DNA from: Neoactinobaculum massilliense
GTDB lineage: Bacteria > Actinomycetota > Actinomycetes > Actinomycetales > Actinomycetaceae
NCBI RefSeq assembly: GCF_900604955.1
Contig: NZ_UWPE01000001.1
Span: 496,001 to 560,000, forward strand
Direction: 5' to 3'
DNA: 64,000 nucleotides
Each line of letters starts with the position of its first letter. The stretch's first letter is position 1. The translations under genes and the position numbers were made by a program. Shown here piece by piece: positions 54,161-62,337 of the stretch. Below the pieces are notes generated by a model. That model was not told the DNA's origin and did not search any database. It saw nothing but the letters and a program-made list of their open reading frames with translations.

Positions 54161-54889
54161 ATGAAGCTTTACCGTGACGAGGGGATTGTGCTGCGCACCC
54201 GTGATCTGGGCGAGGCGGACCGTATCATTACGTTCTTTCTTCGCTCTCACGGACGCACCGATGCTGTTGCCAAGGGGATACGGCGTACGAAATCCCGTTT
54301 TGGTGCGCGGCTGGAACCGTTCTCTCTGGTAGACGTGCAGCTGTACCGGGGTCGCTCCCTGGACATCATCACGGAAGTGGCGACGCTCGATGCGTTCGGC
54401 CAGCTGATCGCGGATAACTTTGAAGCGTTTACCGCGGCTAATGCCATGGCAGAAACGGCCCAGCGTCTGGTGGCCGAGGGGGTGGGGGATCGTGGGCAGT
54501 ACCGGCTGCTGCTCGGTGCGCTCAATTCTCTCGCTCGCTCGGGCCACGAGCCCACCATGGTGGCCGATTCGTATTTTCTGCGGGCACTGGCGCTCTCGGG
54601 CTGGGAGCTTGCTACGGACACGTGTGCTACCTGTGGGCGGCCGGATCAGCTGGTGGCCTTTAGTGTGCCCGCCGGTGGGTTTGTCTGTGCGGCGGATGCG
54701 CCGGTTGGTGCAGCCCATCCCGATAAGTCCATTTCTGCGCTCCTGCGGGGGTTGGCTCATGGTGACTGGACGGTGGTGGACCAGGCGCCCCGCGGTGCAC
54801 GCCGTCTGGCCGAGGGCTACGTTGCTGCCTACCTTCAGTGGCACCTGGAGCGCCAAGTGAAGTCCCTTCACCTATTGAGGAGTGCATAA
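54161..54889 (+). CDS. recO: DNA repair protein RecO
   Basis: A 242-residue recombination mediator that helps RecR load RecA. The OB-fold start MKLYRDEGIVLRTRDLGEAD is typical, and zinc-type cysteines occur in CATCGRPD and FVCAAD. The frame is open upstream to 54068, but the ATG at 54161 matches family starts. GATAAT seven bases before it suggests a leaderless mRNA. Its stop abuts uppS. Confidence 0.94.
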   Translation: MKLYRDEGIVLRTRDLGEADRIITFFLRSHGRTDAVAKGIRRTKSRFGARLEPFSLVDVQLYRGRSLDIITEVATLDAFGQLIADNFEAFTAANAMAETAQRLVAEGVGDRGQYRLLLGALNSLARSGHEPTMVADSYFLRALALSGWELATDTCATCGRPDQLVAFSVPAGGFVCAADAPVGAAHPDKSISALLRGLAHGDWTVVDQAPRGARRLAEGYVAAYLQWHLERQVKSLHLLRSA

Positions 54890-55681
54890 ATGGTCGAGGC
54901 CAATCCTGTAGAACTCAATCCGGCCGGCCTGGAGCCGCCGCACCTGGAAAAGATTCCGCAGCACGTAGCCATCGTGATGGATGGCAACGGACGGTGGGCG
55001 AATGCGCGCGGGCTGCCGAGGACGGCCGGTCATCAGGCGGGGGAGCACTCCCTCATGGACGTAGTAGCTGGCGGTGTGCAGCTGGGCCTCCCGGAAATGT
55101 CAGTGTTCGCTTTCTCTACGGAAAACTGGAAGCGCTCGCCGGAGGAGGTGCGATTTCTCATGGGTTTCTCGCGCAGCACTATCCACGACGATCGTGACAC
55201 GCTGGATAACTGGAATGTACGGGTGCGCTGGGCGGGCCGGCGCACCCGGCTGTGGGCGTCCGTGCTGCGGGAGATTCGCCAGGCTGAGTTTCAAACGCGG
55301 AATAACACGGGTATGACGCTCAATCTGTGTCTCAACTACGGTGGGCACGCGGAGATCGCTGATGCCGCGCGTGCTATCGCCGAAGATGTGGCGGCCGGGC
55401 GGTTGCGGCCAGCTGATGTCACGGAGCAGACGGTTGCCGACCGTCTCTATCTCCCGGATATGCGTCCGGTGGACCTGTTCATTCGGACCTCGGGAGAGTT
55501 CCGTACCTCCAACTTCCTACCCTGGCAATCCGCCTACGCGGAGTACTACGTGACGGATGTGGCCTGGCCGGATTTCGGGCGGCGGCAGCTATGGGAGGCC
55601 TGCCGCGCGTTCGGTGGGCGTGAGCGGCGCTTCGGCGGTGCCGTGGACCGGGTGCGAAGTGAGCATAGCGATGAAGGCTGA
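54890..55681 (+). CDS. uppS: Isoprenyl transferase (undecaprenyl/decaprenyl diphosphate synthase)
   Basis: A 263-residue cis-prenyltransferase. HVAIVMDGNGRWA carries the catalytic Asp, FSTENWKR lies in the substrate site, and RTSGEFRTSNFLPWQ is the C-terminal diphosphate-binding segment. It makes the lipid carrier for cell-wall precursors. Whether it makes C50 or C55 cannot be seen. It follows recO immediately. Confidence 0.95.
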   Translation: MVEANPVELNPAGLEPPHLEKIPQHVAIVMDGNGRWANARGLPRTAGHQAGEHSLMDVVAGGVQLGLPEMSVFAFSTENWKRSPEEVRFLMGFSRSTIHDDRDTLDNWNVRVRWAGRRTRLWASVLREIRQAEFQTRNNTGMTLNLCLNYGGHAEIADAARAIAEDVAAGRLRPADVTEQTVADRLYLPDMRPVDLFIRTSGEFRTSNFLPWQSAYAEYYVTDVAWPDFGRRQLWEACRAFGGRERRFGGAVDRVRSEHSDEG

Positions 55682-55713
55682 GACCTTCATCGCCTATGTT
55701 TAAGGTTGTGGGC

Positions 55714-55719
55714 TAAACT
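55714..55719 (+). promoter_or_regulatory. Candidate -10 for leaderless SatD-like gene
   Basis: TAAACT ends six bases before the GTG at 55726, with no ribosome site, as expected for a leaderless mRNA. Confidence 0.45.
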
Positions 55720-55725
55720 AACCGC

Positions 55726-56280
55726 GTGTATGTGCTCACCATAGATCAGCAGGATTCCCGGCACAGCGAGGACCGTGTGCCGGAGCTTCTTGCGGCACTC
55801 GGGTGTGAATTCGAGCGGACCGTTGGCGACGAATTGCAGGGCGTTCTCGAGGCGCCAGGCCAGGTTGCACAGGCCATTCTCACTGCGATGGCCAGCGGAG
55901 GCTGGCACATCGGCCTCGGTGCCGGGGACGGAGAGCGCGGCGATTCCATTCGTGCCGGGCGTGGACCAGCATTCGTGCTCGCACGTGAGGCGGTCGAAGC
56001 ATCCAAGGGGCAGGCACAGTCTTTTGCCGTGCGCGCGGCGCATGGCGGGGCGAGCGATGCCGAAGCGCTTGGCCAGCTGCTCTACGGTGTGATTGCGGCG
56101 CGGACGGCCAAACAGGCGATGGTGGCAGCGCTGCTGGAACACGGTGCCACCACCTCGGAGGTGGCTGAATCTCTCGGCATCAGTCCGTCCGCCGTGTCGC
56201 AGCGGAAAATCGCGGGCCTGGTGGGCGAGGAACGCGCGGTGCGTCCGCTGTTCGCACGCCTGATTGGAGGGCTGGACTAG
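55726..56280 (+). CDS. SatD-like protein with C-terminal helix-turn-helix
   Basis: A 184-residue protein. The start MYVLTIDQQDSRHSEDRVPELL and RTVGDELQG resemble SatD-family proteins. The C-terminal part (TTSEVAESLGISPSAVSQRK) is a helix-turn-helix. It is probably a DNA-binding regulator of unknown target. It overlaps a small membrane protein by one base, as SatD-family genes often pair with one. Confidence 0.65.
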   Translation: MYVLTIDQQDSRHSEDRVPELLAALGCEFERTVGDELQGVLEAPGQVAQAILTAMASGGWHIGLGAGDGERGDSIRAGRGPAFVLAREAVEASKGQAQSFAVRAAHGGASDAEALGQLLYGVIAARTAKQAMVAALLEHGATTSEVAESLGISPSAVSQRKIAGLVGEERAVRPLFARLIGGLD

Positions 56281-56696
56281 TGGCGGTGTTTATTTGGGTT
56301 CTTAGCATGGTGGCCTCAATAGGGCTTGGATGGTGCGTGGTTGAACTCATTTTCCGCACCATTCCGCCTACGAATAAGACGAATCCCGAGCCTGCGCGTT
56401 CACGCACAGGCAGGGCGGCCGTGCAGCGAAAGCACACAGCGGGGGAGGCTTCGGGCGTGCTTCGTGGCGGCACCTGGATCGGCGTTCTCGAGCGTATCGC
56501 TATTACGGGTGCGCTTCTTGCGGGGGAGCCGAGCCTCATTGCAGCGGTAGTGGCCATTAAAGGACTCGGCCGGTGGGCAGACCTACAGGCAAAGCCGGAC
56601 GCGGCCGAGCGCTTCATCATTGGCACCCTTGCCTCCTACGTCGTGGCCGGGGCGGTGGGTTTTGCCGGCCGGGCCCTGCTGACCATCGTCGCATAG
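56280..56696 (+). CDS. Small membrane protein paired with the SatD-like gene
   Basis: A 138-residue protein with an N-terminal membrane segment (about 2-24), a basic polar linker and two to three further hydrophobic segments (about 68-90 and 112-136). I do not recognise the family with certainty. The GTG start overlaps the SatD-like stop, so the two act together or are at least co-translated. Confidence 0.7.
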   Translation: MAVFIWVLSMVASIGLGWCVVELIFRTIPPTNKTNPEPARSRTGRAAVQRKHTAGEASGVLRGGTWIGVLERIAITGALLAGEPSLIAAVVAIKGLGRWADLQAKPDAAERFIIGTLASYVVAGAVGFAGRALLTIVA

Positions 56697-56699
56697 AAT
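56694..56699 (+). promoter_or_regulatory. Candidate -10 for leaderless gene at 56706
   Basis: TAGAAT ends six bases before the ATG at 56706; no ribosome site is present. Confidence 0.45.
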
Positions 56700-56705
56700 C
56701 GCCTT

Positions 56706-57257
56706 ATGACCGAGATTCGTCGCTACGCCATCCTCACCCCGTTTGCCCGGGCCGACCTCGTTGCCGCCATCATGCACCTCAGCCACCTGGACGCGTGGGC
56801 GGTTCCCACGAACTCCGGCGCGCTTGTGGTGCGCGAACTAGCCACCCCGAAGTATGACGAGTGGGATATTCGCAATATCACCGGTCCCGATCCGGATGAG
56901 GAGCCCGCCACTCCCTCCGACGACGCCGTGGCCGTCGCGGCCCAGCTTTCTCGGCTCTCGCCCTACGGCGTCGTCCTCATGGACGTCAATCTGGATGACA
57001 GTGATACTGGATTCGAGGCGGGCGTGTCAGGAATGGTTCGTGCCCGGCGCTTCCAGGGTGGTAAACCGGGCGACGACGTTCCTTCGGGACTGCTGCTCAA
57101 CTCGCTGGACCCCGTGGTAGAGCGACTTGTATTGGGTGACGTAACCCCGGAGAAGAGCGGTGGCATTCATACCACGGAGGTGACCGGGGAACAGCTGGAG
57201 CGGCTGCGGCGCGGGACGAACGACGTCGAACAGGATGGTAGTGACGAGGCACGGTAG
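56706..57257 (+). CDS. Conserved-looking hypothetical protein
   Basis: A 183-residue acidic soluble protein beginning MTEIRRYAILTPFARADLV; I recognise no domain. The coding pattern is strong and the start is supported by a promoter directly before it. A hairpin (57257-57278) follows the stop. It lies just upstream of infC. Confidence 0.7.
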   Translation: MTEIRRYAILTPFARADLVAAIMHLSHLDAWAVPTNSGALVVRELATPKYDEWDIRNITGPDPDEEPATPSDDAVAVAAQLSRLSPYGVVLMDVNLDDSDTGFEAGVSGMVRARRFQGGKPGDDVPSGLLLNSLDPVVERLVLGDVTPEKSGGIHTTEVTGEQLERLRRGTNDVEQDGSDEAR

Positions 57258-57278
57258 TGGTACGAATCGCAGTACCAC
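57257..57278 (+). terminator. Short hairpin between the hypothetical gene and infC promoter
   Basis: GTGGTAC (57257-57263) pairs with GTACCAC (57272-57278) around an 8-nt loop. No T-run follows, so termination is uncertain and an operator role is possible. Confidence 0.4.
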
Positions 57279-57294
57279 GGATACGCAGGCCTGC

Positions 57295-57435
57295 TAAACT
57301 AGCGGAGACCGACCGGCACTTGCCGGTACGTAAGCGGAGTAATCCCACCTGGTAGCCCACGGGCTGCGGGTTCGCGGCCATGACTTGGCCCTGATAACTC
57401 CGTGCGCGTTCACGTCGAGAATCAGAGGAGCAGTC
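57295..57435 (+). promoter_or_regulatory. infC promoter and long structured leader
   Basis: The -10 TAAACT is at 57295-57300 and the leader runs about 130 nt to the start codon. It contains the hairpin ACCGGC-ACTT-GCCGGT and other GC-rich pairs. infC-rpmI-rplT operons are often controlled by L20 or IF-3 through the leader; I cannot assign a known element. Confidence 0.45.
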
Positions 57436-58050
57436 ATTAACAAAGAGCCACGTGTCAATGAGCGAATCCACGTAGACAAGGTGCGCCTTGTTGGGCCTAG
57501 TGGCGAGCAGGTGGGCGTTGTACACACGAAGGATGCGCTGCGTCTCGCGAAGGAAGCTAACCTGGACCTGGTCGAGGTAGCGGCTAACGCGAACCCGCCC
57601 GTCGTCCGGCTCATGGACTACGGAAAGTTTAAGTACGAGTCCGCTGTTAAGGCGCGCGAATCTCGCCGCCATCAAACCAACACGGTGATTAAGTCTATTC
57701 GCATCGGTATGAAGATCGATGACAATGACTACAACACGAAGCGTAATCAGGCAGAAAAGTTCCTCAATAACGGGGACAAGGTGAAGTTTGACCTTCGCTT
57801 CCGTGGCCGTGAGCAGGGGCGCCCCGAACTGGGTGTGCAACTGCTTAATGGACTGGCCGATGCGCTCTCCGAAGTTTCCACCGTGGAAGCTGCTCCGAAG
57901 GCTGAAGGACGGAACATGTCCATGGTTCTGGCCCCGGTCAAGAAGAAGACGCACGCGAAGTCCGATCAGCGCCGCCGCCGCGAGGCAAAGCGCGCTGAGG
58001 AGGCTGCCGCACGGAAGGCCGCGGCGCAGGAAACGCCCGCCGCTGAGTAG
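57436..58050 (+). CDS. infC: Translation initiation factor IF-3
   Basis: A 204-residue IF-3 with the usual NKEPRVNERI start, VRLVGPSGEQVGVV N-domain and the C-domain KVKFDLRFRGREQ. No ATG or GTG lies where family proteins start; an ATT at 57436, five bases after GAGGAG, does. AUU is the known rare start of infC that lets IF-3 limit its own translation. The C-terminal tail is Lys/Ala-rich and long, as in actinobacteria. Confidence 0.94.
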   Translation: MNKEPRVNERIHVDKVRLVGPSGEQVGVVHTKDALRLAKEANLDLVEVAANANPPVVRLMDYGKFKYESAVKARESRRHQTNTVIKSIRIGMKIDDNDYNTKRNQAEKFLNNGDKVKFDLRFRGREQGRPELGVQLLNGLADALSEVSTVEAAPKAEGRNMSMVLAPVKKKTHAKSDQRRRREAKRAEEAAARKAAAQETPAAE

Positions 58051-58107
58051 GCCGGTCAGGAAAGCCATAAAAGTCGCCGCGAAAGCGGCCCGAGTTGAGG
58101 ATGAGAA

Positions 58108-58302
58108 ATGCCGAAGAACAAGACGCATTCGGGGATGAAGAAGCGTGTTCGCCGCACGGGTTCTGGCAAGCTGATGCGTGAGCGTACAAATAACCGTCAC
58201 CTCCTGGAGCACAAGAGCTCCTCGCGTAAGCGCCGCAACGGAATCGACGTGAACGTGGACCGGACGAATAAGCGCGAGGTCCGCCGTCTACTCGGCATCT
58301 AG
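58108..58302 (+). CDS. rpmI: 50S ribosomal protein L35
   Basis: A 64-residue basic ribosomal protein starting [18 protein letters not shown], in the fixed order infC-rpmI-rplT. It assembles into the large subunit. Confidence 0.97.
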   Translation: MPKNKTHSGMKKRVRRTGSGKLMRERTNNRHLLEHKSSSRKRRNGIDVNVDRTNKREVRRLLGI

Positions 58303-58334
58303 CGCACAGCACCAGGAAGTAGGAGGAAAGAGTT

Positions 58335-58718
58335 ATGGCACGCGTTAAGCGCTCTATTAATGCCAAGAAGAAGCGTCGCACCGTCCTGGACCGTGCGTCC
58401 GGTTACCGCGGGCAGCGTTCCCGGCTTTACCGCAAGGCGAAGGAGCAGGTTACCCACTCCTTCGTGTACAGCTACCAGGATCGCCGCAAGCGGAAGAACA
58501 ACTTCCGCAAGCTGTGGATCACGCGTATCAACGCGGTCGCTCGCGCCGAGGGCATGACGTACAACCGCTTCATGCAGGGACTCACCCTCGCCGAGGTGGA
58601 GATTGACCGCCGCATGCTTGCCGAGTTGGCCGTCAACGATCCGGCCGCGTTCTCCGGCCTGGTCAAGGTGGCGCGTGAGGCGCTGCCGGCCGATGTCAAC
58701 GCTCCCAAGGTGGACTAA
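58335..58718 (+). CDS. rplT: 50S ribosomal protein L20
   Basis: A 127-residue rRNA-binding protein ([15 protein letters not shown], then [18 protein letters not shown]) needed for early 50S assembly and often an autoregulator of this operon. The ATG follows AGGAGG. A strong terminator lies 43 bases downstream. Confidence 0.97.
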   Translation: MARVKRSINAKKKRRTVLDRASGYRGQRSRLYRKAKEQVTHSFVYSYQDRRKRKNNFRKLWITRINAVARAEGMTYNRFMQGLTLAEVEIDRRMLAELAVNDPAAFSGLVKVAREALPADVNAPKVD

Positions 58719-58760
58719 CTTCGGCTAGAAGCAGGTTTTGGCCGAGTTTTGGCCAACAGC

Positions 58761-58794
58761 GGGCCGGGACACCGCACGGTGCCCCGGCCCTTTT
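58761..58794 (+). terminator. Terminator of the infC-rpmI-rplT operon
   Basis: GGGCCGGG (58761-58768) pairs with CCCGGCCC (58783-58790), with an inner CACCG/CGGTG stem, followed by TTTT. Confidence 0.85.
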
Positions 58795-58843
58795 GCGCAC
58801 GTCCGTTACCTTCCGTTTGCTTGGCACTTATACGCTGGAGTGC

Positions 58844-59581
58844 ATGCGATACTACGCACACCGGGGCAATTCAGCACACGCCCCTGAAAACACAATTGCC
58901 GCCTTCGAATCCGCTCAGCGGGCCGGTTTTGAGTGGCTGGAAACCGACATCGACGTGACCAGTGATGGCCAGATTCGGGTGCTACATGATTCTCATCTGG
59001 ACCGCACCACGAATGGCAGTGGTCTCATTACAGAAATGGCCGCAGCAGAGGTGGACCGGTTGGATGCCGGCTCCTGGTTTGGTCCGGAGTTCGCCGGCCA
59101 GCGCATCCCTACTCTCGAGGAGTTTCTCGATTTCATTGAGCAGAGCGGTCTTTCCGTCAATATTGAGATCAAGCCCACGCCGGGCGGCGCCAATGCCGCA
59201 CGCATCCTTATGAAGGCGGCGGTGGCCGCCTTCGAACGCTTCCCGGGCCGCATTCTCATCTCCTCCTTCAACCACGTGATCCTCTCCGAACTCCGCCACC
59301 TTTCCGCTGGCATCCCCGTCGCGCCCCTCTATCCGGAGGGCGCCCTGCCCGAGGGCTGGCTCGCCGTCGCGCAGCTCATGGGTGCCACGGCCATTCATCT
59401 GGGTGACGGCACGCCAGAAAGCGGCCGCGCGCTTACAAAGAAGGATATTGCTGAGGTACGGGAGCTCGGCTTCGATGCGTCCGTGTACACGATTACGACG
59501 CCGGAGCGGGCGCTCGAACTGGAAAGCTGGGGCGCGACGGGCGTATTTACCAATGGTGAGTTTGGCTCGAACGCGCACTAA
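58844..59581 (+). CDS. Glycerophosphodiester phosphodiesterase
   Basis: A 245-residue GDPD of the TIM-barrel type. YAHRGNSAHAPENTIAAF carries the catalytic His and Asn, LETDIDVTSDG the metal-binding Glu and Asp, and HDSHLDRTTNGSG the second His. It has no signal peptide, so it acts in the cytosol on glycerophosphodiesters to give glycerol-3-phosphate. I chose the ATG at 58844 since the family begins at this point. Confidence 0.93.
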   Translation: MRYYAHRGNSAHAPENTIAAFESAQRAGFEWLETDIDVTSDGQIRVLHDSHLDRTTNGSGLITEMAAAEVDRLDAGSWFGPEFAGQRIPTLEEFLDFIEQSGLSVNIEIKPTPGGANAARILMKAAVAAFERFPGRILISSFNHVILSELRHLSAGIPVAPLYPEGALPEGWLAVAQLMGATAIHLGDGTPESGRALTKKDIAEVRELGFDASVYTITTPERALELESWGATGVFTNGEFGSNAH

Positions 59582-59637
59582 CTAACCGATGCCTGGTTGA
59601 CCAGATATAGTGAGCCGAAGTCAAACGTTGGGACATC

Positions 59638-60456
59638 ATGTTTAAGCCAGCATCCAAGATTCAACTGCAGCGCGCCGCCCGGCTCAGCAAGGCAGACGTG
59701 CGCATCAAGTTCGGCCAAACCCTGGTGGAGGGTCCGCAGGCAGTGCGGGAACTCCTCCGGTTCGGCCCAGCAGCCGTGCGCGATATCTACCTGACAGAGG
59801 AGGCCGCGCAGCGGTACCCCGAGATCGCCGACGCCGCCGACGCCTTCTACGCGCACCTGGTGGAGCCACAGCGCGCCCACCAGGTGGCGCCCGCCGCGCA
59901 GGGCGTATTCGCCGTGGTAGAGACGCCGCCGCAGCCGGCTCTGGCTGAGGTGCTGGAGGGCGCCACGTTCGTGGTGGCGACGCTGGATATTCAGGACCCG
60001 GGTAATCTCGGCACGATTATCCGAGCGGCGGATGCGGCGGGTGCCGACGCCGTCGTGATCGGCAGGGGAAGTGCGGACTGCCTCTCGCCCAAGGTCATCC
60101 GTGCCACCGCCGGCTCGATTTTTCATCTGCCCGTGGTCGAGGGCGTGTCGGAACGCGAACTTGAGGATGAGCTCGGCGCGGCGGGCATTACGTCGCTTGC
60201 CGCGGATGCGGGGGGAGCATTCGACCTGGCAGATCTTACCGCCCACGCCTACCGCCACCACTCAGCACAGGGCGAGCCGGACCTTCGCGCACCGCTGGCC
60301 TGGGTGCTAGGGAACGAGGCGCGCGGCTTTCAAGATTCCGAATTCGCTGCGGATGCCTGGGTGGCAATCCCGCTGGCCGGATACGCTGAATCCCTGAAAG
60401 TGGCTACTGCGGCCTCCGTTCTAGCAATGACGACGGCGATGGTTCGCCGCGGCTAG
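59638..60456 (+). CDS. SpoU/TrmH-family rRNA 2-prime-O-methyltransferase
   Basis: A 272-residue TsnR-like methylase. Motif 1 is DPGNLGTIIRAADAAG and motif 2 VLGNEARG. Motif 3 reads AESLKVATAASVL, where the usual ESLN Asn is Lys, which could change activity. It lies in the region downstream of rplT where actinobacteria often have such a gene before pheST, but pheST is not here. Confidence 0.88.
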   Translation: MFKPASKIQLQRAARLSKADVRIKFGQTLVEGPQAVRELLRFGPAAVRDIYLTEEAAQRYPEIADAADAFYAHLVEPQRAHQVAPAAQGVFAVVETPPQPALAEVLEGATFVVATLDIQDPGNLGTIIRAADAAGADAVVIGRGSADCLSPKVIRATAGSIFHLPVVEGVSERELEDELGAAGITSLAADAGGAFDLADLTAHAYRHHSAQGEPDLRAPLAWVLGNEARGFQDSEFAADAWVAIPLAGYAESLKVATAASVLAMTTAMVRRG

Positions 60457-60461
60457 TTGAT

Positions 60462-60500
60462 ACAAAATAAAAGTGGGGCCGGCTGAAAAGCCGGCCCCAC
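60462..60500 (-). terminator. Terminator of the small helical protein gene
   Basis: A perfect 12-bp stem (60473-60484 with 60489-60500) capped by a GAAA tetraloop; on the reverse strand it is followed by TTTTATTTTG. It also separates the convergent methylase gene. Confidence 0.9.
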
Positions 60501-60514
60501 CGCACCTTAAAGAC

Positions 60515-60730
60515 TTACTTGTCCAGGTGCTCCTCCTTGAATTCCTTGAACTTAGAGGAGGCGGCGTCGCCAAAGTTCTTGGCGGCGTCCTTTACGTTGT
60601 CGGCCGCGTCACGGAGCTTATCGCCGGCGAAATTGCGGACCGCATCCTCAGCGCGGTCGCCCAGATCGTTGATACCCTCGGAAACCTTCTTCGCGGTATC
60701 GGAGAGCTTATCCTTCCAATCTTCGGCCAT
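60515..60730 (-). CDS. Small amphipathic, CsbD/LEA-like protein
   Basis: A 71-residue highly charged protein with repeats of the type AED-AVRN-F and AADNVKDAAKNFG, predicted to be one long amphipathic helix and lacking Cys. Such proteins often protect against stress. The ATG follows AAAGGAGG. Function inferred only from composition. Confidence 0.75.
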   Translation of the reverse strand: MAEDWKDKLSDTAKKVSEGINDLGDRAEDAVRNFAGDKLRDAADNVKDAAKNFGDAASSKFKEFKEEHLDK

Positions 60731-60875
60731 GGTGGCCTCCTTTCGCTTGGGGATACTACAACGTTCACCCTACCAGGGCCTAAGGTCCGCTGTGGTGCAG
60801 TTCGCACTCCGTCCAGGTTTCATACTGCCGGCGGGTCCACGTGTCTAGTGCGTCCCTCAATACCCGTGTATAGAA

Positions 60876-60899
60876 AAGCGGCGCCCGGAGGCGCCGCTT
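60876..60899 (-). terminator. Intrinsic terminator of uxaC
   Basis: AAGCGGCGCC (60876-60885) pairs with GGCGCCGCTT (60890-60899) around CGGA; on the reverse strand TTTTCT follows. Confidence 0.85.
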
Positions 60900-60915
60900 C
60901 ACGAGAACACCAGAC

Positions 60916-62337
60916 TTACAGCTTGAATGCGGTGGCCGGAATGGTGCTCACCAGATCCTTACCGGTCTCCAGAGCTTCGTCGAGCGTGAGGCGGCCTTCG
61001 GCCACCAGGCGTGCGAGGAACGCGGAATCTACGCGGCGGGAGAGATCGTGGCGCGTGGGGATGGAGCAGAAGGCGCGAGTGTCATCGATGAAGCCGGAGG
61101 TCTTGTAGAACCCGGCGTACCCGGTGACGGCGCTGCGGTAACGGTTGATGGCGTCCGGCTCATCAATGAACCACCACGGCGCGCCCACGTACACGCTCTT
61201 GTAGTAGCCGGCCAGCGGTGCGAGCTCGCGGGAGTAGACCGTTTCGTCGATGGTGAACAGCACCAGGTGGAAGTTGTCATTGTTGCCGTAGGCCGTGAGG
61301 AGCGGCTGCAGGTTACGCGTGAACTCCACCGAGGTGGGGATGTCGCCGCCAACGTCGGCGCCATAGTTGGCGAATGCGGCCTCGTCATGGTTGCGGTACA
61401 CAGCCGGGTGCATGGTCATGACCAGCCCGTCCTCGGTGGCCAGGCGCGCCTGATCGTTGACCATGTGGCGGCGCAGCCGGTCGCCATCTTCCGGCGTAAT
61501 TTCACCCTTGAGTGCCTGGGCGTAGAGGCGCTCGGCCTCCGTATCAGACAGGCGCGCGGTCCCGGGATCATGATGCGAGTGATCCGAGGACACCGCACCG
61601 TGCTCCTTGAAGTAAAGGCGACGCTTGCGCATGGCCTCAAAGTGGCCAGCGTAGGTGGAGGTATCCACGTCCGCGGCCTCACCGAGCTTCTCCACTAGGC
61701 TCTTAAAGTCCGGCGTGGCCGGCTCAAGGTACTTATCCGGGCGGAAGGTCGGGACTACGCGGCCATCCCACTCAGGATCCGCTGCCAGCTTCTCGTGGGC
61801 GGCCAGGTCGGAGCAGGGGTCATCCGTGGTAGCCATCGTGTTGATGTTGAAGCGGTGATAGAGCGCCCGGGGCAGGAACTCCGGCGAATTCAGCTTTTCC
61901 TGGATGGCGTCGTAGATTTCATCGGCGGTGTCCTCGGCAGGCCGCACGTCAATACCGAACACGTCCACGAATTCGTTCGCGAACCAGTAGGCCACGGTGG
62001 TGCCGCGCAGATACTTCCAATTGGCGCAGAACAGGCGGAACGCCTTGCGGGCCTGCTCCTCGGTAATGGGGGAGCCCACCGGCACGCCCAGTTCGGAGAG
62101 CTCCACACCGCCGGTGGAGTGAATAAGACGGTTCGTGTAGTGATCCGGCGTGAGCAGCAGCGTGGTCGGGTTGTCGAACGGCGTGTTATCTGCCAGCCAT
62201 TCGGCGGGGACATGGCCGTGCGGGGAAATAATCGGCATGTGCTCTACCTCCGCGTAGAGCTGCCGTGCGATATCACGCGTGTGCGGATCGGCTGGGAACA
62301 GGCGGTCCGGATCGAGCGAGAGTGGCTGCTTTGCCAT
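60916..62337 (-). CDS. uxaC: Glucuronate (uronate) isomerase
   Basis: A 473-residue UxaC. PIISPHGHV near residue 38 carries two metal-binding His, and the later HHDPG and the segment WWFIDEPDAINRYR are typical. It isomerises D-glucuronate to fructuronate or galacturonate to tagaturonate in the cytosol. I chose the ATG at 62337, ten bases after AAAGGA. It is divergent from a sugar transporter, and a KDG-kinase-like gene lies at the other end of the window. Confidence 0.95.
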   Translation of the reverse strand: MAKQPLSLDPDRLFPADPHTRDIARQLYAEVEHMPIISPHGHVPAEWLADNTPFDNPTTLLLTPDHYTNRLIHSTGGVELSELGVPVGSPITEEQARKAFRLFCANWKYLRGTTVAYWFANEFVDVFGIDVRPAEDTADEIYDAIQEKLNSPEFLPRALYHRFNINTMATTDDPCSDLAAHEKLAADPEWDGRVVPTFRPDKYLEPATPDFKSLVEKLGEAADVDTSTYAGHFEAMRKRRLYFKEHGAVSSDHSHHDPGTARLSDTEAERLYAQALKGEITPEDGDRLRRHMVNDQARLATEDGLVMTMHPAVYRNHDEAAFANYGADVGGDIPTSVEFTRNLQPLLTAYGNNDNFHLVLFTIDETVYSRELAPLAGYYKSVYVGAPWWFIDEPDAINRYRSAVTGYAGFYKTSGFIDDTRAFCSIPTRHDLSRRVDSAFLARLVAEGRLTLDEALETGKDLVSTIPATAFKL

